64,000 nucleotides of DNA from JAVJRN01 sp040218415 (GCA_040218415.1 JAVJRN010000072.1:1-64000), one strand, 5' to 3'; shown: positions 45,801 to 54,762, counted from the stretch's first letter. Numbers and translations: made by a program. The notes: generated by a model from the sequence alone, not told the origin.

Positions 45801-46583
45801 ATGAGAATAATTACGCTATCGCTCTTACTAGCTATTGGTGTCGTTTTGGGCGCAAATGCACAAGATTTTGGATTTGGTGAATCAAATCTCGAAAGCGTGA
45901 TAGTGCAGACCTATGATGGGTCTATTTACAAAGGATACGTGCTTGGTCGGACGGAATTTGAAATAAGTATTTTACTTCCTACCATGGATACTATCAACGT
46001 TCATGAGGTATTGATCAAGCGTAAGAAATCATCAAATGATTATGATATTTATAAAAAAGGGAGAGCTTATCCAAAGAAAGGATTTTACGGCACACTTTTT
46101 TTTAGCTCCAACTACAATAGCGAGGGTAGAGGAAGTAATGGACTGAACGCACAACTGGTTTATCAACCTTCTCAAAAGTTTGGTTATGGCCTTTCTGGTG
46201 GTTTTCAGAGTAATGGGCTAAATCTTTCAGGAGTGGATTGGGATTGGAATACTTACACCTTTTGGCAGTTTGATGCCTATGGTAGATATAATTTGTCAAG
46301 AAATTCAATGCGAATCTATGCCGATATGAAACTTGGTTATGGTTTCGCCGGGGAAACATGGCGTGAGGAGGAAATTGGAGGAGGAATGCACATTGAGCCA
46401 GGTATCGGGTTTCAGTTTGCAGCTAAAGGTCACATTAGATTCAACGTAGGACTGGCTCAGCAATTTCAATATTCTGAAGGTGAATCAAACGTGTGGTCAC
46501 CCAATGCATTCGAACAAACTCAGGTAAACTATGAGTTGTGGTACAGTCGCACGGTGCTGCGTATTGGTCTAGAGTTTTTCTAA
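45801..46583 (+). CDS. Outer membrane beta-barrel protein of unknown function
   Basis: About 260 residues from the ATG at 45801 (signal peptide RIITLSLLLAIGVVLGANAQ). A short N-terminal globular part (ESVIVQTYDGSIYKGYVLGR, resembling an SH3-like strand pair) precedes about eight amphipathic strands ending in YSRTVLRIGLEFF, whose terminal Phe is the usual outer-membrane insertion signal. It follows the LVIVD lipoprotein by 12 bases and may form an outer-membrane complex with it. Confidence 0.75.
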   Translation: MRIITLSLLLAIGVVLGANAQDFGFGESNLESVIVQTYDGSIYKGYVLGRTEFEISILLPTMDTINVHEVLIKRKKSSNDYDIYKKGRAYPKKGFYGTLFFSSNYNSEGRGSNGLNAQLVYQPSQKFGYGLSGGFQSNGLNLSGVDWDWNTYTFWQFDAYGRYNLSRNSMRIYADMKLGYGFAGETWREEEIGGGMHIEPGIGFQFAAKGHIRFNVGLAQQFQYSEGESNVWSPNAFEQTQVNYELWYSRTVLRIGLEFF

Positions 46584-46812
46584 GAAGCATCGAAAGTTAA
46601 AACTACCTAATGATAGCCTTTTAATAAGTTGTTTGAATAGCCCTTCAATAAAAGCCATTCAAGTCTTTCTTGTTTGACCACAGCGATTTTCCAAAATTCC
46701 GAGAGGTGAGATTGATTTTGATAGACTAGGAAAATCATAGTTCTGCTAAGAGATTTACGGACTTTTTTAGCCTTTGATTTGTTATGTTCGTGGAGGTAGT
46801 AAAAGAGGTATT

Positions 46813-48270
46813 ATGAAGAAGTTATTATTTGGTCTATCGTTTTCCGCTTTGGTTTTTCTTTTTAGTTGCAAAAACGATGACTCTGAAACGCCAGTAGCAA
46901 TAGAAGAGGATGTTGTTTTTGCCGTTGATATAGAGAATAGCGAAGTTCCTTATATCGTAATTACCACGCATGGTGCGGCGATTAAAAATGAGCCGAAAAT
47001 ACCAGCAATCATGCGAATTTATGAAAATGGAACGCTCACCCAAAGGCAGACCATTGGTATAGAATTTCGCGGCTCTACCTCTTTCCGGCTGTCTGATAAA
47101 AAGTCATTTGGTATCGAAACTTGGGATGAGGCAGGAGCTGATATATCCGTACAAATTTTTGGTTTTCCTGAAGAGGAGGATTGGATTTTGAATGGGCACG
47201 TGGTAAATCTTGGTGATGGCTGGGCTTTCGACCAAACGCTAATGTTTCATCAGTTTGGTTACGAACTTTTCAGAAAGATGGGTAATTACGCCGCTAGGAC
47301 TAAGTTTGTCGAAATAGAAATCAATGGAGTTTACCAGGGCGTGTATGTTTTCATGGAAAAACTGAAGCGAGACAATGAGCGCATTGATATTAAAAAATTG
47401 GAGCTGACCGATATAGATGCTGAGTCAATTACTGGCGGCTACATCATTAAAATAGATAAAACTTCGGGAGGTGATTTGAACTTAAATCAACCGCTTGATT
47501 ATTTCTTAAATAATTGGGATGATGACGCACGTTACACTGAGGAAATTAGTTGGCGATCGGACTATGATATCAATAGGAACGTCTTAAATTTTCCTCCTAA
47601 TTTCAATGCTCCATACCATGAGAACATGTATCTGGAGACCTACTTTTTATATGAATACCCCAAAGCGGAAAATATCACTTTCGATCAAAAGCAATACATT
47701 CAAAAGTATATTCATGATTTTGAAACTGCCCTTCTGGCGGATGATTTTTCAACAAATACCAGAACCTATACGGATTACATTGACCTGAATAGTTTCGTTG
47801 ATTTCTTTATAATCAATGAAATAACTAGAAATGTTGATGGGTATCGGCTAAGTACCTACATGCATAAAGATCGTGGAGGAAAGCTTAAAATGGGGCCTAT
47901 TTGGGACTTGAATATAGGTTATAGCAATGGTGATCGTGTGCCAATGGACGGTTGGGTAATCAATTACAATCAGTATGTAGAGGGTGATGCTTGGATGATG
48001 CCTTTTTGGTGGCCAAGATTATTGGAAGATCCTATATTTCGTACCGCTTTAAAAAGCAGATGGAATAATCTTAGATCGAGTACGTTAAGTACATCCTCGT
48101 TGCTATCTATGGTGGATGTATCTGCTGATTATCTTAAAAATAACGGGTCAATAGAGCGAAATTATACCAAATGGAATATTGGGGTGGATTATGACGGGAG
48201 TATTTCTTCTATGAAATCTTTCCTTGAGCAACGCACACAATGGATGGATTCGGAAATCGATGCTCTTTGA
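46813..48270 (+). CDS. CotH-family lipoprotein (atypical protein kinase fold)
   Basis: About 485 residues from the ATG at 46813, giving lipobox LFSC; the frame extends 13 codons upstream without a better start. CotH proteins are secreted kinase-fold enzymes, first known from spore coats. Family marks here include GIEFRGSTSFRLSDKKSFGIE, NGVYQGVYVFMEKLKRD, the Lys in GGYIIKIDK and the Asp in GPIWDLNIGYSNGD (the DFG-like metal-binding site). Found widely in Bacteroidota as surface proteins; the substrate is unknown. Alone in its transcript. Confidence 0.88.
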   Translation: MKKLLFGLSFSALVFLFSCKNDDSETPVAIEEDVVFAVDIENSEVPYIVITTHGAAIKNEPKIPAIMRIYENGTLTQRQTIGIEFRGSTSFRLSDKKSFGIETWDEAGADISVQIFGFPEEEDWILNGHVVNLGDGWAFDQTLMFHQFGYELFRKMGNYAARTKFVEIEINGVYQGVYVFMEKLKRDNERIDIKKLELTDIDAESITGGYIIKIDKTSGGDLNLNQPLDYFLNNWDDDARYTEEISWRSDYDINRNVLNFPPNFNAPYHENMYLETYFLYEYPKAENITFDQKQYIQKYIHDFETALLADDFSTNTRTYTDYIDLNSFVDFFIINEITRNVDGYRLSTYMHKDRGGKLKMGPIWDLNIGYSNGDRVPMDGWVINYNQYVEGDAWMMPFWWPRLLEDPIFRTALKSRWNNLRSSTLSTSSLLSMVDVSADYLKNNGSIERNYTKWNIGVDYDGSISSMKSFLEQRTQWMDSEIDAL

Positions 48271-48406
48271 TCAAATTAGTCGGCTTATTCTACATGCAGT
48301 ATACATTTTAATACCCGATTTGCTGGTTTTAATCTAAAAAATTCGCTTTAATCTAAGGGTAGCGGTTATATTGAAGTTGTAATATGATTCCAAGTTTCAA
48401 ATCTTT

Positions 48407-50212
48407 ATGATTCGCCAATTCTGCGGTTTTATCCTTTTAGTTTTGAGTTGTGTCAATTTTGTTTTGGCCCAATCGTGGGAAAAGGCGAGGGTCGAAAAGG
48501 AAGCAACACTCGATTGCTATTGGTTTACCTCCTTGCCTTTTATTTATAAAGATGCTAAGAGCCAGTTAAAGGGTATTGAGCACGATTTATTGTACTTATT
48601 TCAAGAATACTTGATGGAGAATGATGGTATTCGGTTAGAGATCAACTGGGTAGAGCACGATAGCTTTTCGGGGATAATGGACACAGTCGCTAAGACAGCC
48701 TCTCCAAATATGCTGGGAGTTTCTGCCTTCTCCATCACCGAGGATCGCAAAAAATTCCTGCAATTTACCAACCCTTACTTGCCTGATGTTACGGTGCTAG
48801 TCTCCAGCGAGGGAACCCCAATAATGAACACGAGTGAGGAAATCGAGCAAATGATTGATGAGATGAAGGCTGTTACTATCAAAGGAACGACCTATGAGGG
48901 AATGCTCAAAGACCTTAAAATTAAGCTTGGAGTTGATTTTGAAATTATCTACATAGAAAGCGATAATAATATCTTAGATAATGTAAAGGAAAATCCTAAC
49001 AGGTTTGCTTTCATTGATTTACCTATTTATCTCATGCTGATAAAAAGAGGTGGAGAACTAACAAGACAGAATTTTTTTACTGTTCAAGGAACTGGATATG
49101 GCCTAATTATGCCGCAGAGTAGTGATTGGGGCACTCCTTTAAATGCTTTTTTTGCAGATCCTGAGTATAAAAGAAGGATTGAGGCCATAAAGTCAAATTA
49201 TTTGGGATCTGAACTGTATTCGTTTATAGAGCAGCTAGCACCTAGCCAAGAACTAGGCACTTCCATTTTAACCAAGGAAAAGGAATTGCAGTTGGCAGTA
49301 ATTAAGAATGCAAATTTAAAATTAGAAGAGGAGGAGGGGTTTCAAAAAGTGCTGATTACTGCGATTGTTGTTACAGCGCTTTTTTTACTAGTGATCATTG
49401 TGCTATTTATGAACAACCACCGAAATACGAAAGTATTGCTTGTTCAAAAAAACAAAATCGAGTCGCAACAAAAAGATATTAGAACTAAAAACGAACAGCT
49501 CACCAATAGAAACGTCCAACTGCTCAACCTCAATGAAGATAAAAATAATCTTGTCAAAATCTTAGCTCATGATCTAAGGTCACCCTTAAATCAGATTATT
49601 GGGTTTGGTGACGTGTTACAGTCTCAAGCTGAAGAATTGAGTGTAGAAAATCGTTATATTCTTGTTAAAATCAATTCCGCAGCACTGCGCATGGAGCAAA
49701 TGATCTCCAAGATTTTGAATACCGACAATATCGACCGTCAAAATGGTTTCGTGCTGAAAGAATCAATAGAACTTCATAAGCTTATTGAAGACTTAATAGA
49801 AAGATACCATCTGATAGCCTTTAAAAAGGGTATAAACCTAGTTCCATCTCCTATTTCACATGAATTCCGCTTCCAAACGGATCATATTCTTCTATTTCTG
49901 ATTCTTGAAAATTTACTTTCAAATGCGATCAAATTTTCACCAGCCAACACTGAGATAAATTTCAATGTACGGACTTCAGAAAGGTTTGTGATTTTTGAGG
50001 TCAAAGACCAAGGGCCAGGATTGTCGGCGGAGGATCAAGCCCATGCTTTTAAGCGGTTCAAAAAGTTGAGTCCAAAGCCAACTGGGGATGAAACATCAAC
50101 CGGCTTAGGGCTATCCATTGTTAAAAGGTACGTTACCGACTTGGGAGGTAAAGTTTGGATTGAGTCAGAGTTGGGAAAAGGCAGTTCATTTTTCGTAACC
50201 CTACCCGTATAA
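48407..50212 (+). CDS. Sensor histidine kinase with periplasmic solute-binding domain
   Basis: A 601-residue kinase. A signal peptide (IRQFCGFILLVLSCVNFVLAQ) is followed by a periplasmic binding-protein-type sensor (SBP family 3, about residues 30-275) with SAFSITEDRKKFLQFTNPYL and VTIKGTTYEGML. A membrane helix lies at about 318-340, then a coiled coil. The HisKA phospho-acceptor is in LAHDLRSPLNQIIGFGD and the ATP-binding domain includes ENLLSNAIKFS, DQGPGLS and STGLGLSIVKRY. Architecture resembles BvgS without its receiver domains. No response regulator is adjacent. The ligand is probably a small polar molecule such as an amino acid; that is inference. Confidence 0.88.
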   Translation: MIRQFCGFILLVLSCVNFVLAQSWEKARVEKEATLDCYWFTSLPFIYKDAKSQLKGIEHDLLYLFQEYLMENDGIRLEINWVEHDSFSGIMDTVAKTASPNMLGVSAFSITEDRKKFLQFTNPYLPDVTVLVSSEGTPIMNTSEEIEQMIDEMKAVTIKGTTYEGMLKDLKIKLGVDFEIIYIESDNNILDNVKENPNRFAFIDLPIYLMLIKRGGELTRQNFFTVQGTGYGLIMPQSSDWGTPLNAFFADPEYKRRIEAIKSNYLGSELYSFIEQLAPSQELGTSILTKEKELQLAVIKNANLKLEEEEGFQKVLITAIVVTALFLLVIIVLFMNNHRNTKVLLVQKNKIESQQKDIRTKNEQLTNRNVQLLNLNEDKNNLVKILAHDLRSPLNQIIGFGDVLQSQAEELSVENRYILVKINSAALRMEQMISKILNTDNIDRQNGFVLKESIELHKLIEDLIERYHLIAFKKGINLVPSPISHEFRFQTDHILLFLILENLLSNAIKFSPANTEINFNVRTSERFVIFEVKDQGPGLSAEDQAHAFKRFKKLSPKPTGDETSTGLGLSIVKRYVTDLGGKVWIESELGKGSSFFVTLPV

Positions 50213-50249
50213 TTTCAGGTCAAGAAAAATATGGTCGTGTGATTTAATA

Positions 50250-50269
50250 CAATGGAGACTACTCCATTG
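50250..50269. terminator. Hairpin between convergent genes
   Basis: CAATGGAG and CTCCATTG pair perfectly around ACTA. There is no strong T-run on either side, so termination is possible but not certain. Confidence 0.45.
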
Positions 50270-50307
50270 CATTAAAATGTCTTGCCGTTATCAGTTGAAT
50301 CTAAGTT

Positions 50308-50730
50308 TTATTCAGAGCTAGGGCCTTCATTGTCAGATTGTTTTTTCAAAAGGTCTCGGATTTCGCTTAGTAATGCTACTTCGCTACTCGGTGCAGGTGG
50401 TGGCGCTGGTGCCTCTTCCTTTTTCTTTTGCATTCTTTGATAGGCTTTTACAACAACAAAAACAGAAGCTGCAATAATCAGAAAGTCAATCACTGTTTGG
50501 ATAAAAGAGCCATACTTCAAGGTGACAGCCGGCGCGGTTTCTGTTGCCTTTTGGAGGACAAAAGCGAGCTCTTTAAAATTGACCCCACCGATTAAAATAC
50601 CGATAGGAGGCATCAAAATATCATTGACAAAAGAAGTGATGATCGCTTTGAATGCCGCGCCTATAATGAATGCAATGGCTAAATCGAGCACATTTCCTTT
50701 CATGATAAATTTCTTGAATTCGTTGAACAT
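50308..50730 (-). CDS. mscL: Large-conductance mechanosensitive channel
   Basis: A 140-residue MscL, which opens a wide pore at high membrane tension during osmotic downshock. Helix 1 (NVLDLAIAFIIGAAFKAIITSFVNDILMPP) begins with the family signature, and helix 2 is at about residues 70-92 (FIQTVIDFLIIAASVFVVVKAY). The N-terminal FKKFIMKGNV amphipathic helix and the charged C-terminal bundle (SEIRDLLKK) are present. Monocistronic. A second, small mechanosensitive channel is encoded at 33912-34424. Confidence 0.96.
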   Translation of the reverse strand: MFNEFKKFIMKGNVLDLAIAFIIGAAFKAIITSFVNDILMPPIGILIGGVNFKELAFVLQKATETAPAVTLKYGSFIQTVIDFLIIAASVFVVVKAYQRMQKKKEEAPAPPPAPSSEVALLSEIRDLLKKQSDNEGPSSE

Positions 50731-50907
50731 GTTTTAGGTTAATGGTAGATAAAATATTTCAAGCTTAAAGTAACGATTTATGAGGATTAGGTCAAAGCTT
50801 TGAAATAGGAAGTATAAGAACTAATATAGAATCATTCTAAATCATCAAGTACTTACAACATTGAAGAGTTTCGCAGCTTATCTTACTGAAAATCAAAAAC
50901 GAGATCA

Positions 50908-51147
50908 ATGAGTACTCCAAATATCGCCGGAAAGGCACCAATTGCAGTAGAGTTAGAGGCAGGTAAAAAGTACGCATGGTGTTCATGTGGAAATTCCTCT
51001 AAGCAACCATTTTGCGATGGAAGCCACAAAGGGACTGAGTTTACACCCAAGATGTTCGTAGCAGAAGAGTCAAAAACAGCATACATGTGTGTCTGCAAGC
51101 AAACTAACAATCCAGGTTTCTGCGACGGTTCACATAAGGCGTTGTAA
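50908..51147 (+). CDS. Small protein with two CDGSH iron-sulfur motifs
   Basis: A 79-residue protein with two CDGSH units: WCSCGNSSKQPFCDGSH (about residues 27-43) and MCVCKQTNNPGFCDGSH (about 59-75). Each offers three Cys and one His to a 2Fe-2S cluster, so the protein should carry two clusters. It has no membrane helix, unlike eukaryotic mitoNEET, and is a little longer than a single domain repeated. Role in electron transfer or iron-sulfur sensing is inferred. Monocistronic, followed by a hairpin at 51156. Confidence 0.9.
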   Translation: MSTPNIAGKAPIAVELEAGKKYAWCSCGNSSKQPFCDGSHKGTEFTPKMFVAEESKTAYMCVCKQTNNPGFCDGSHKAL

Positions 51148-51155
51148 TTCACTTG

Positions 51156-51190
51156 AAGTCTGGGTGTTCCTAATACCCGGACTTTGATAT
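51156..51190 (+). terminator. Hairpin after the CDGSH gene
   Basis: AAGTC and GGGT pair with ACCC and GACTT around a loop of about 9 bases, with one unpaired base on each side. A mixed T-rich stretch follows. Confidence 0.5.
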
Positions 51191-51379
51191 TGACTTTTAT
51201 AATTTCTAAGGTAAAAGTCTGATATATCAAAAACATCAAATCATACAATTACAAACAACTAATTAAATGATCATATCCCCTATCGTGATTATGGAGATTT
51301 GAGTTCATCGTTAACAATTATTATTACTTCCAAGACATATTTGATTTCGTGATCCTTAGTTTAGCGAAAACTTTGTCTT

Positions 51380-51640
51380 ATGTCATTACTTGAATTGTAC
51401 GGTTGGCTTGGTGCAGGTCTGCTTCTTCTAGGTTTTTCGCTTAATATTTTTAAGAAGATTACAGTAGATTCAGCATTGTACCTGTGGCTCAATCTGATTA
51501 GCTCCAGCTTGCTTTTATATAATGCTTGGGGCAACAGGGTTTTTCCGTTTGTTATCGTTAATGCTGTTTGGGTTATTTTTTCTGTGGTTCGAATGGTGCA
51601 GTTGAAAGTAAAGGAACCTTTATCAAAACCATCAAAGTAA
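51380..51640 (+). CDS. CBU_0592-family small membrane protein
   Basis: An 86-residue protein with three membrane helices: LYGWLGAGLLLLGFSL, ALYLWLNLISSSLLLYNAW and VFPFVIVNAVWVIFSVVRM. The pattern, including the central NLISS and the NAVW in helix 3, matches the CBU_0592 family found in many proteobacteria and Bacteroidota. No function is known. The next gene starts 2 bases after its stop, so they are co-transcribed. Confidence 0.75.
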   Translation: MSLLELYGWLGAGLLLLGFSLNIFKKITVDSALYLWLNLISSSLLLYNAWGNRVFPFVIVNAVWVIFSVVRMVQLKVKEPLSKPSK

Positions 51641-51641
51641 A

Positions 51642-52400
51642 TTGTTGAATTCAACAATCCCATTCATCGATCCAAAACTATTTTTTCCGCTAAGTAAAAA
51701 ATCAGCACAACAAAATGTGGATGGTATTCAATTGCATATTGCAGAAGGTGGCCGGATCCACGCAATGAGCCAAATAGCGGTGAAGCAGCTCCAGCATTAT
51801 CTTAGCGAATGCCAGTTAGATCACGATTTTGGTATTTTGAAAGACCAAACAGGATTTGGGAAAATGTTTGGTGTTTTGGTAGTACAAAAAGATAATGGTG
51901 AACTCGGATATTTGAGGGCTTTTTCTGGTAAGTGGCAAAACTCGAATCACCATGAAGGCTTTGTGCCTCCAATTTTTGATAGTCTTGAGCCGAAAGGTTT
52001 TTTAGTCCGAGGAATGAAAGAATTAACGATTTTGAATAAAAACATAGCCATTATGTCAGATGGCTTTGCCAAGGAAAAATTAAAAGAACAGCGAAAAATA
52101 CATTCTCAGAAGCTTCAAAACAGGGTGGCTGATCAGTATTACTTTCTAAATGCGAATAAGGAAAAAAGAACCATGCTATCAATTTTTGAAGAATATTCTC
52201 AGGGTAAACCGCCGGGTGGCGCGGGAGAATGCGCTGCACCTAAGCTCCTACAATTTGCCTTTGAGTGGAAGCTCAAGCCCATTGCGCTTGCTGAATTTTA
52301 TTGGGGCAGGCATTCAGGATCCGATAAGTGGAAGCATGAGCAATTGTATGCGCCATGCAAGGAAAAATGTGTGCCGATATTGAAACACATGTTGTCCTAA
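51642..52400 (+). CDS. Stand-alone RluA-associated N-terminal domain (no pseudouridine synthase part)
   Basis: A 252-residue protein from the TTG at 51642 (a second TTG follows at 51645). It matches the region that, in many Bacteroidota and proteobacteria, precedes the catalytic domain of an RluA-type pseudouridine synthase: GFGKMFGVLVVQ, YLRAFSGKW, NHHEGFVPPIFD, PPGGAGECAAPKLLQFAF, ALAEFYWG and the closing CKEKCVPILKHML. The synthase domain itself does not follow: the frame stops at 52400 and the next bases do not resume it in any frame. A two-cysteine plus His-type metal site is possible. Function unknown. Confidence 0.72.
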   Translation: MLNSTIPFIDPKLFFPLSKKSAQQNVDGIQLHIAEGGRIHAMSQIAVKQLQHYLSECQLDHDFGILKDQTGFGKMFGVLVVQKDNGELGYLRAFSGKWQNSNHHEGFVPPIFDSLEPKGFLVRGMKELTILNKNIAIMSDGFAKEKLKEQRKIHSQKLQNRVADQYYFLNANKEKRTMLSIFEEYSQGKPPGGAGECAAPKLLQFAFEWKLKPIALAEFYWGRHSGSDKWKHEQLYAPCKEKCVPILKHMLS

Positions 52401-52490
52401 GAAGGCTTCATTCATCAAACTGAGAGCATCCCAAGGCTCGGATAGGTTAGTTTTTGTATTTTACATTCTCCAAGAAAGCTAATCTATAGA

Positions 52491-53165
52491 ATGAGCCTGC
52501 ATAAAACATTGACCTTTTTAACCCAAATCAAAGAAAACAATCATCGCGAATGGTTTGCCGATCACAACGAAGAGTATCAGGAAGCGAAACAGGAAGTTAC
52601 TGCGTTTGCGAAATCTCTGTACAGTGAAATGTGCTATCATGACCAAATAGACGAATCAAAAATAAAAGTATTTAGAATATTTAGAGATGTACGATTTGGC
52701 AAAGACAAAACACTTTTTAAATCTCATTGGAGCTGTGGATACCAACGTGTTGGGGTCGAAAGAAGAGGTGGTTACTACTTCAGTATCGAACCAGACAATA
52801 CCTTCATTGCAGGTGGTTTTTTTGGGCCCAATCCTCAAGATCTATCGCATATTCGAAAGCAAATTAGTCTGGATCCTGAGCCAATGAGAAAAATACTGGA
52901 CAATGCGACCTTCGTGGATACTTTTGGTAATCTACAGGGAGATCAACTTAAAACTGCCCCGAAGGGATTTGAAAAGGATGATCCGGCGATTGATCTTTTG
53001 AGATATAAGCAGATAATCCTGCGTCACCATTTTACTGATGAAGAAGTTATGAGTCCAGACTTTGATAAAAGAGTAAGTGATGTCTATGCTAAAATGAGGC
53101 CTTTTTTAGACTACATGACAGAGATACTCACCACTGATCTCAATGGCGTGTCCATTATTCATTAA
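52491..53165 (+). CDS. DUF2461 family protein
   Basis: A 224-residue protein of the DUF2461/TIGR02453 family. Diagnostic parts are NHREWFADHNEEYQEA at the N-terminus, FRIFRDVRFGKDKTLFKSHW in the middle and GGYYFSIEPDNTFIAGGFF. Cytosolic, no signal peptide. The family has no established function. It sits between the RluA-like domain gene and the FkbM gene on the same strand (24 bases to the latter), so it may be co-transcribed. Confidence 0.88.
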   Translation: MSLHKTLTFLTQIKENNHREWFADHNEEYQEAKQEVTAFAKSLYSEMCYHDQIDESKIKVFRIFRDVRFGKDKTLFKSHWSCGYQRVGVERRGGYYFSIEPDNTFIAGGFFGPNPQDLSHIRKQISLDPEPMRKILDNATFVDTFGNLQGDQLKTAPKGFEKDDPAIDLLRYKQIILRHHFTDEEVMSPDFDKRVSDVYAKMRPFLDYMTEILTTDLNGVSIIH

Positions 53166-53189
53166 AGCTGTTTTGCATTCAATTACTAG

Positions 53190-54002
53190 ATGACTGTCAC
53201 CTATTTAATTCGTAGCATACGCTATATTATCAATCGCTTTTTATTTAAGAAAACTTTCCTCATCGGAAAATCTGCGAAGTATCAAGTGGATATAAAGTTT
53301 AAAACAGAAGATGGTGGTGGAAGGAAAATATACAAGCGAGGAGTTTACGAAGAAGAGCTTACGGATTATTTACTAAACCATCTGGAACCAACCAAGGGTG
53401 ATGTATATCTTGATGTCGGTGCAAACGTAGGCTGGTATGCCGTTACACTCAGTCGACAGTTAGCTATTAAACCGAGAATTCTCGCTTTTGAGCCAGATAA
53501 TACGAATTATGAGTGCCTTCAAGAGAATATTGTGCGGAATCTTTGCGAGAATGTAGAGGCTTACAAACTAGCTATATCAGACCAGAATGGGACTGGACAA
53601 TTGAATCGATATAAAAACAGCAATGTGGGGAGGCATTCCATGTTGCCGATCAATGAAGGGGATGCAGTTACAGTAGATACGGTAGCACTTGATCAATTTC
53701 TCGTATCAAAGTCGATCGCCTACGATCGCGTCAAGTTTGTTAAAATTGATATCGAAGGATATGAATTATTGGCGTTTAGAGGGGCTCAATCTCTTCTTAG
53801 CGTAGTGCCGCTCATTCTAGCTGAATACTCCCCAGGCTATATGCGAAAGGGAGGGTTGAATCCAGAGGATTTATTGACTTTCATGATGACTGAAAATTAT
53901 CATGCAAATAAGCTAGTTGCGGGTAGTTTAGTGCCACTTACTGAAGAGGAATTACTTAAAATGAATAAAAATATAAACCTTTTCTGGGTTAAGAAGAGTT
54001 AA
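53190..54002 (+). CDS. FkbM family methyltransferase
   Basis: A 270-residue SAM-dependent methyltransferase. The SAM-binding motif I is VYLDVGANVGWY near residue 72, followed by LAFEPDNTNYE, and the FkbM-type motif FVKIDIEGYELLAFRGAQ near residue 190. FkbM enzymes O-methylate hydroxyl groups, often on sugars or polyketides. No glycan cluster is around it, so the acceptor cannot be inferred. Its stop overlaps the stop of the convergent TPR gene by 3 bases. Confidence 0.85.
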   Translation: MTVTYLIRSIRYIINRFLFKKTFLIGKSAKYQVDIKFKTEDGGGRKIYKRGVYEEELTDYLLNHLEPTKGDVYLDVGANVGWYAVTLSRQLAIKPRILAFEPDNTNYECLQENIVRNLCENVEAYKLAISDQNGTGQLNRYKNSNVGRHSMLPINEGDAVTVDTVALDQFLVSKSIAYDRVKFVKIDIEGYELLAFRGAQSLLSVVPLILAEYSPGYMRKGGLNPEDLLTFMMTENYHANKLVAGSLVPLTEEELLKMNKNINLFWVKKS

Positions 54003-54496
54003 TCGCAAATCATATATTCGCTGTAATCAACACCTAATTTCTTAGCCATTTTCCAGTCAGCTTCTGCCAAACTCTTTTTTTCAAGCATGCAGTAGGTTGT
54101 TCCTCGGCTAACATATGCTTCCGCAAAATTAGGGTCGTATTTGATCGCTTTGTCAAATTCTGAAAGTGCCAGCTCCGCATTTTTATCAATCAAAAAGATG
54201 TATCCTTTTTCATAATAGGCTTCTGCATAAGCTGGGTTAATGTCAGTAGCATTGTTCAAGTCAACCATTGCTTCTTTTTTTTGACCAAGTGAAGACTTGC
54301 AAACGCCACGTAGATAATAAGCTTCAGCATTTAGGTCGTCGAAGGATAGTGCTTTGGTGAAGTCCATAATTGCGCCTTCAAAATCATCGTCCAAATATTT
54401 GTCATATCCTTTTTCAAGGATGGCCTCAGCTTGGCCGAACAATCCAAAAGAACTAGCAATCAGTATAATTAGTAAGAAATATTTCATAATTTTCAT
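53999..54496 (-). CDS. Secreted tetratricopeptide repeat protein
   Basis: About 165 residues from the ATG at 54496; a later ATG at 54487 is equally plausible. A signal peptide (KYFLLIILIASSFGLFGQ) precedes about four TPR units: DDFEGAIMDFTKALSF, LNAEAYYLRGVCKSSLGQ, NAELALSEFDKAIKYDP and FAEAYVSRGTTYCML. TPR proteins mediate protein-protein contacts in the periplasm. Partner unknown. The frame runs upstream into a leader with a poor signal, so that longer start is not used. Confidence 0.8.
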   Translation of the reverse strand: MKIMKYFLLIILIASSFGLFGQAEAILEKGYDKYLDDDFEGAIMDFTKALSFDDLNAEAYYLRGVCKSSLGQKKEAMVDLNNATDINPAYAEAYYEKGYIFLIDKNAELALSEFDKAIKYDPNFAEAYVSRGTTYCMLEKKSLAEADWKMAKKLGVDYSEYMICD

Positions 54497-54537
54497 AACA
54501 TCCAAAAGAAGCAAATAATTGACCAAGATTGAATAAT

Positions 54538-54762
54538 ATGGACAAAGAATATCGATCAAATAAAAAACAGTGGTTAATCAGAGGCGGTGTTGGTGCGGCG
54601 CTGACAGGTTTTGGTATAAGCTACATCACATCAGTTTCCTTGCTGAGATATGATGGAGCGCCATTTTGGGAATGGTTTTCACAAGGCACCTTGGCCTTAT
54701 CCATTTTTATGTCAGGTATTTGTGTGCTAATAGATGCCGTGAGATTTAGAATAAGGATGTAA
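54538..54762 (+). CDS. Small two-helix membrane protein of unknown function
   Basis: About 74 residues from the ATG at 54538 (DKEYRSNKKQW), with two membrane helices (GGVGAALTGFGISYITS and GTLALSIFMSGICVLIDAV) and positively charged ends. No family recognised. It lies divergent from the TPR gene and 153 bases before the sensor kinase. Confidence 0.55.
   Translation: MDKEYRSNKKQWLIRGGVGAALTGFGISYITSVSLLRYDGAPFWEWFSQGTLALSIFMSGICVLIDAVRFRIRM

Noticed and set aside
50883..51248. A 121-residue open frame on the minus strand over the CDGSH gene
   Set aside because: The plus-strand frame has two perfect CDGSH motifs, so the minus frame is an accident.
52401..52490. A possible frameshifted continuation of the RluA-like protein into a synthase domain
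   Set aside because: The 90 bases after the stop do not code for the RluA catalytic motifs in any frame, and the next gene is DUF2461.
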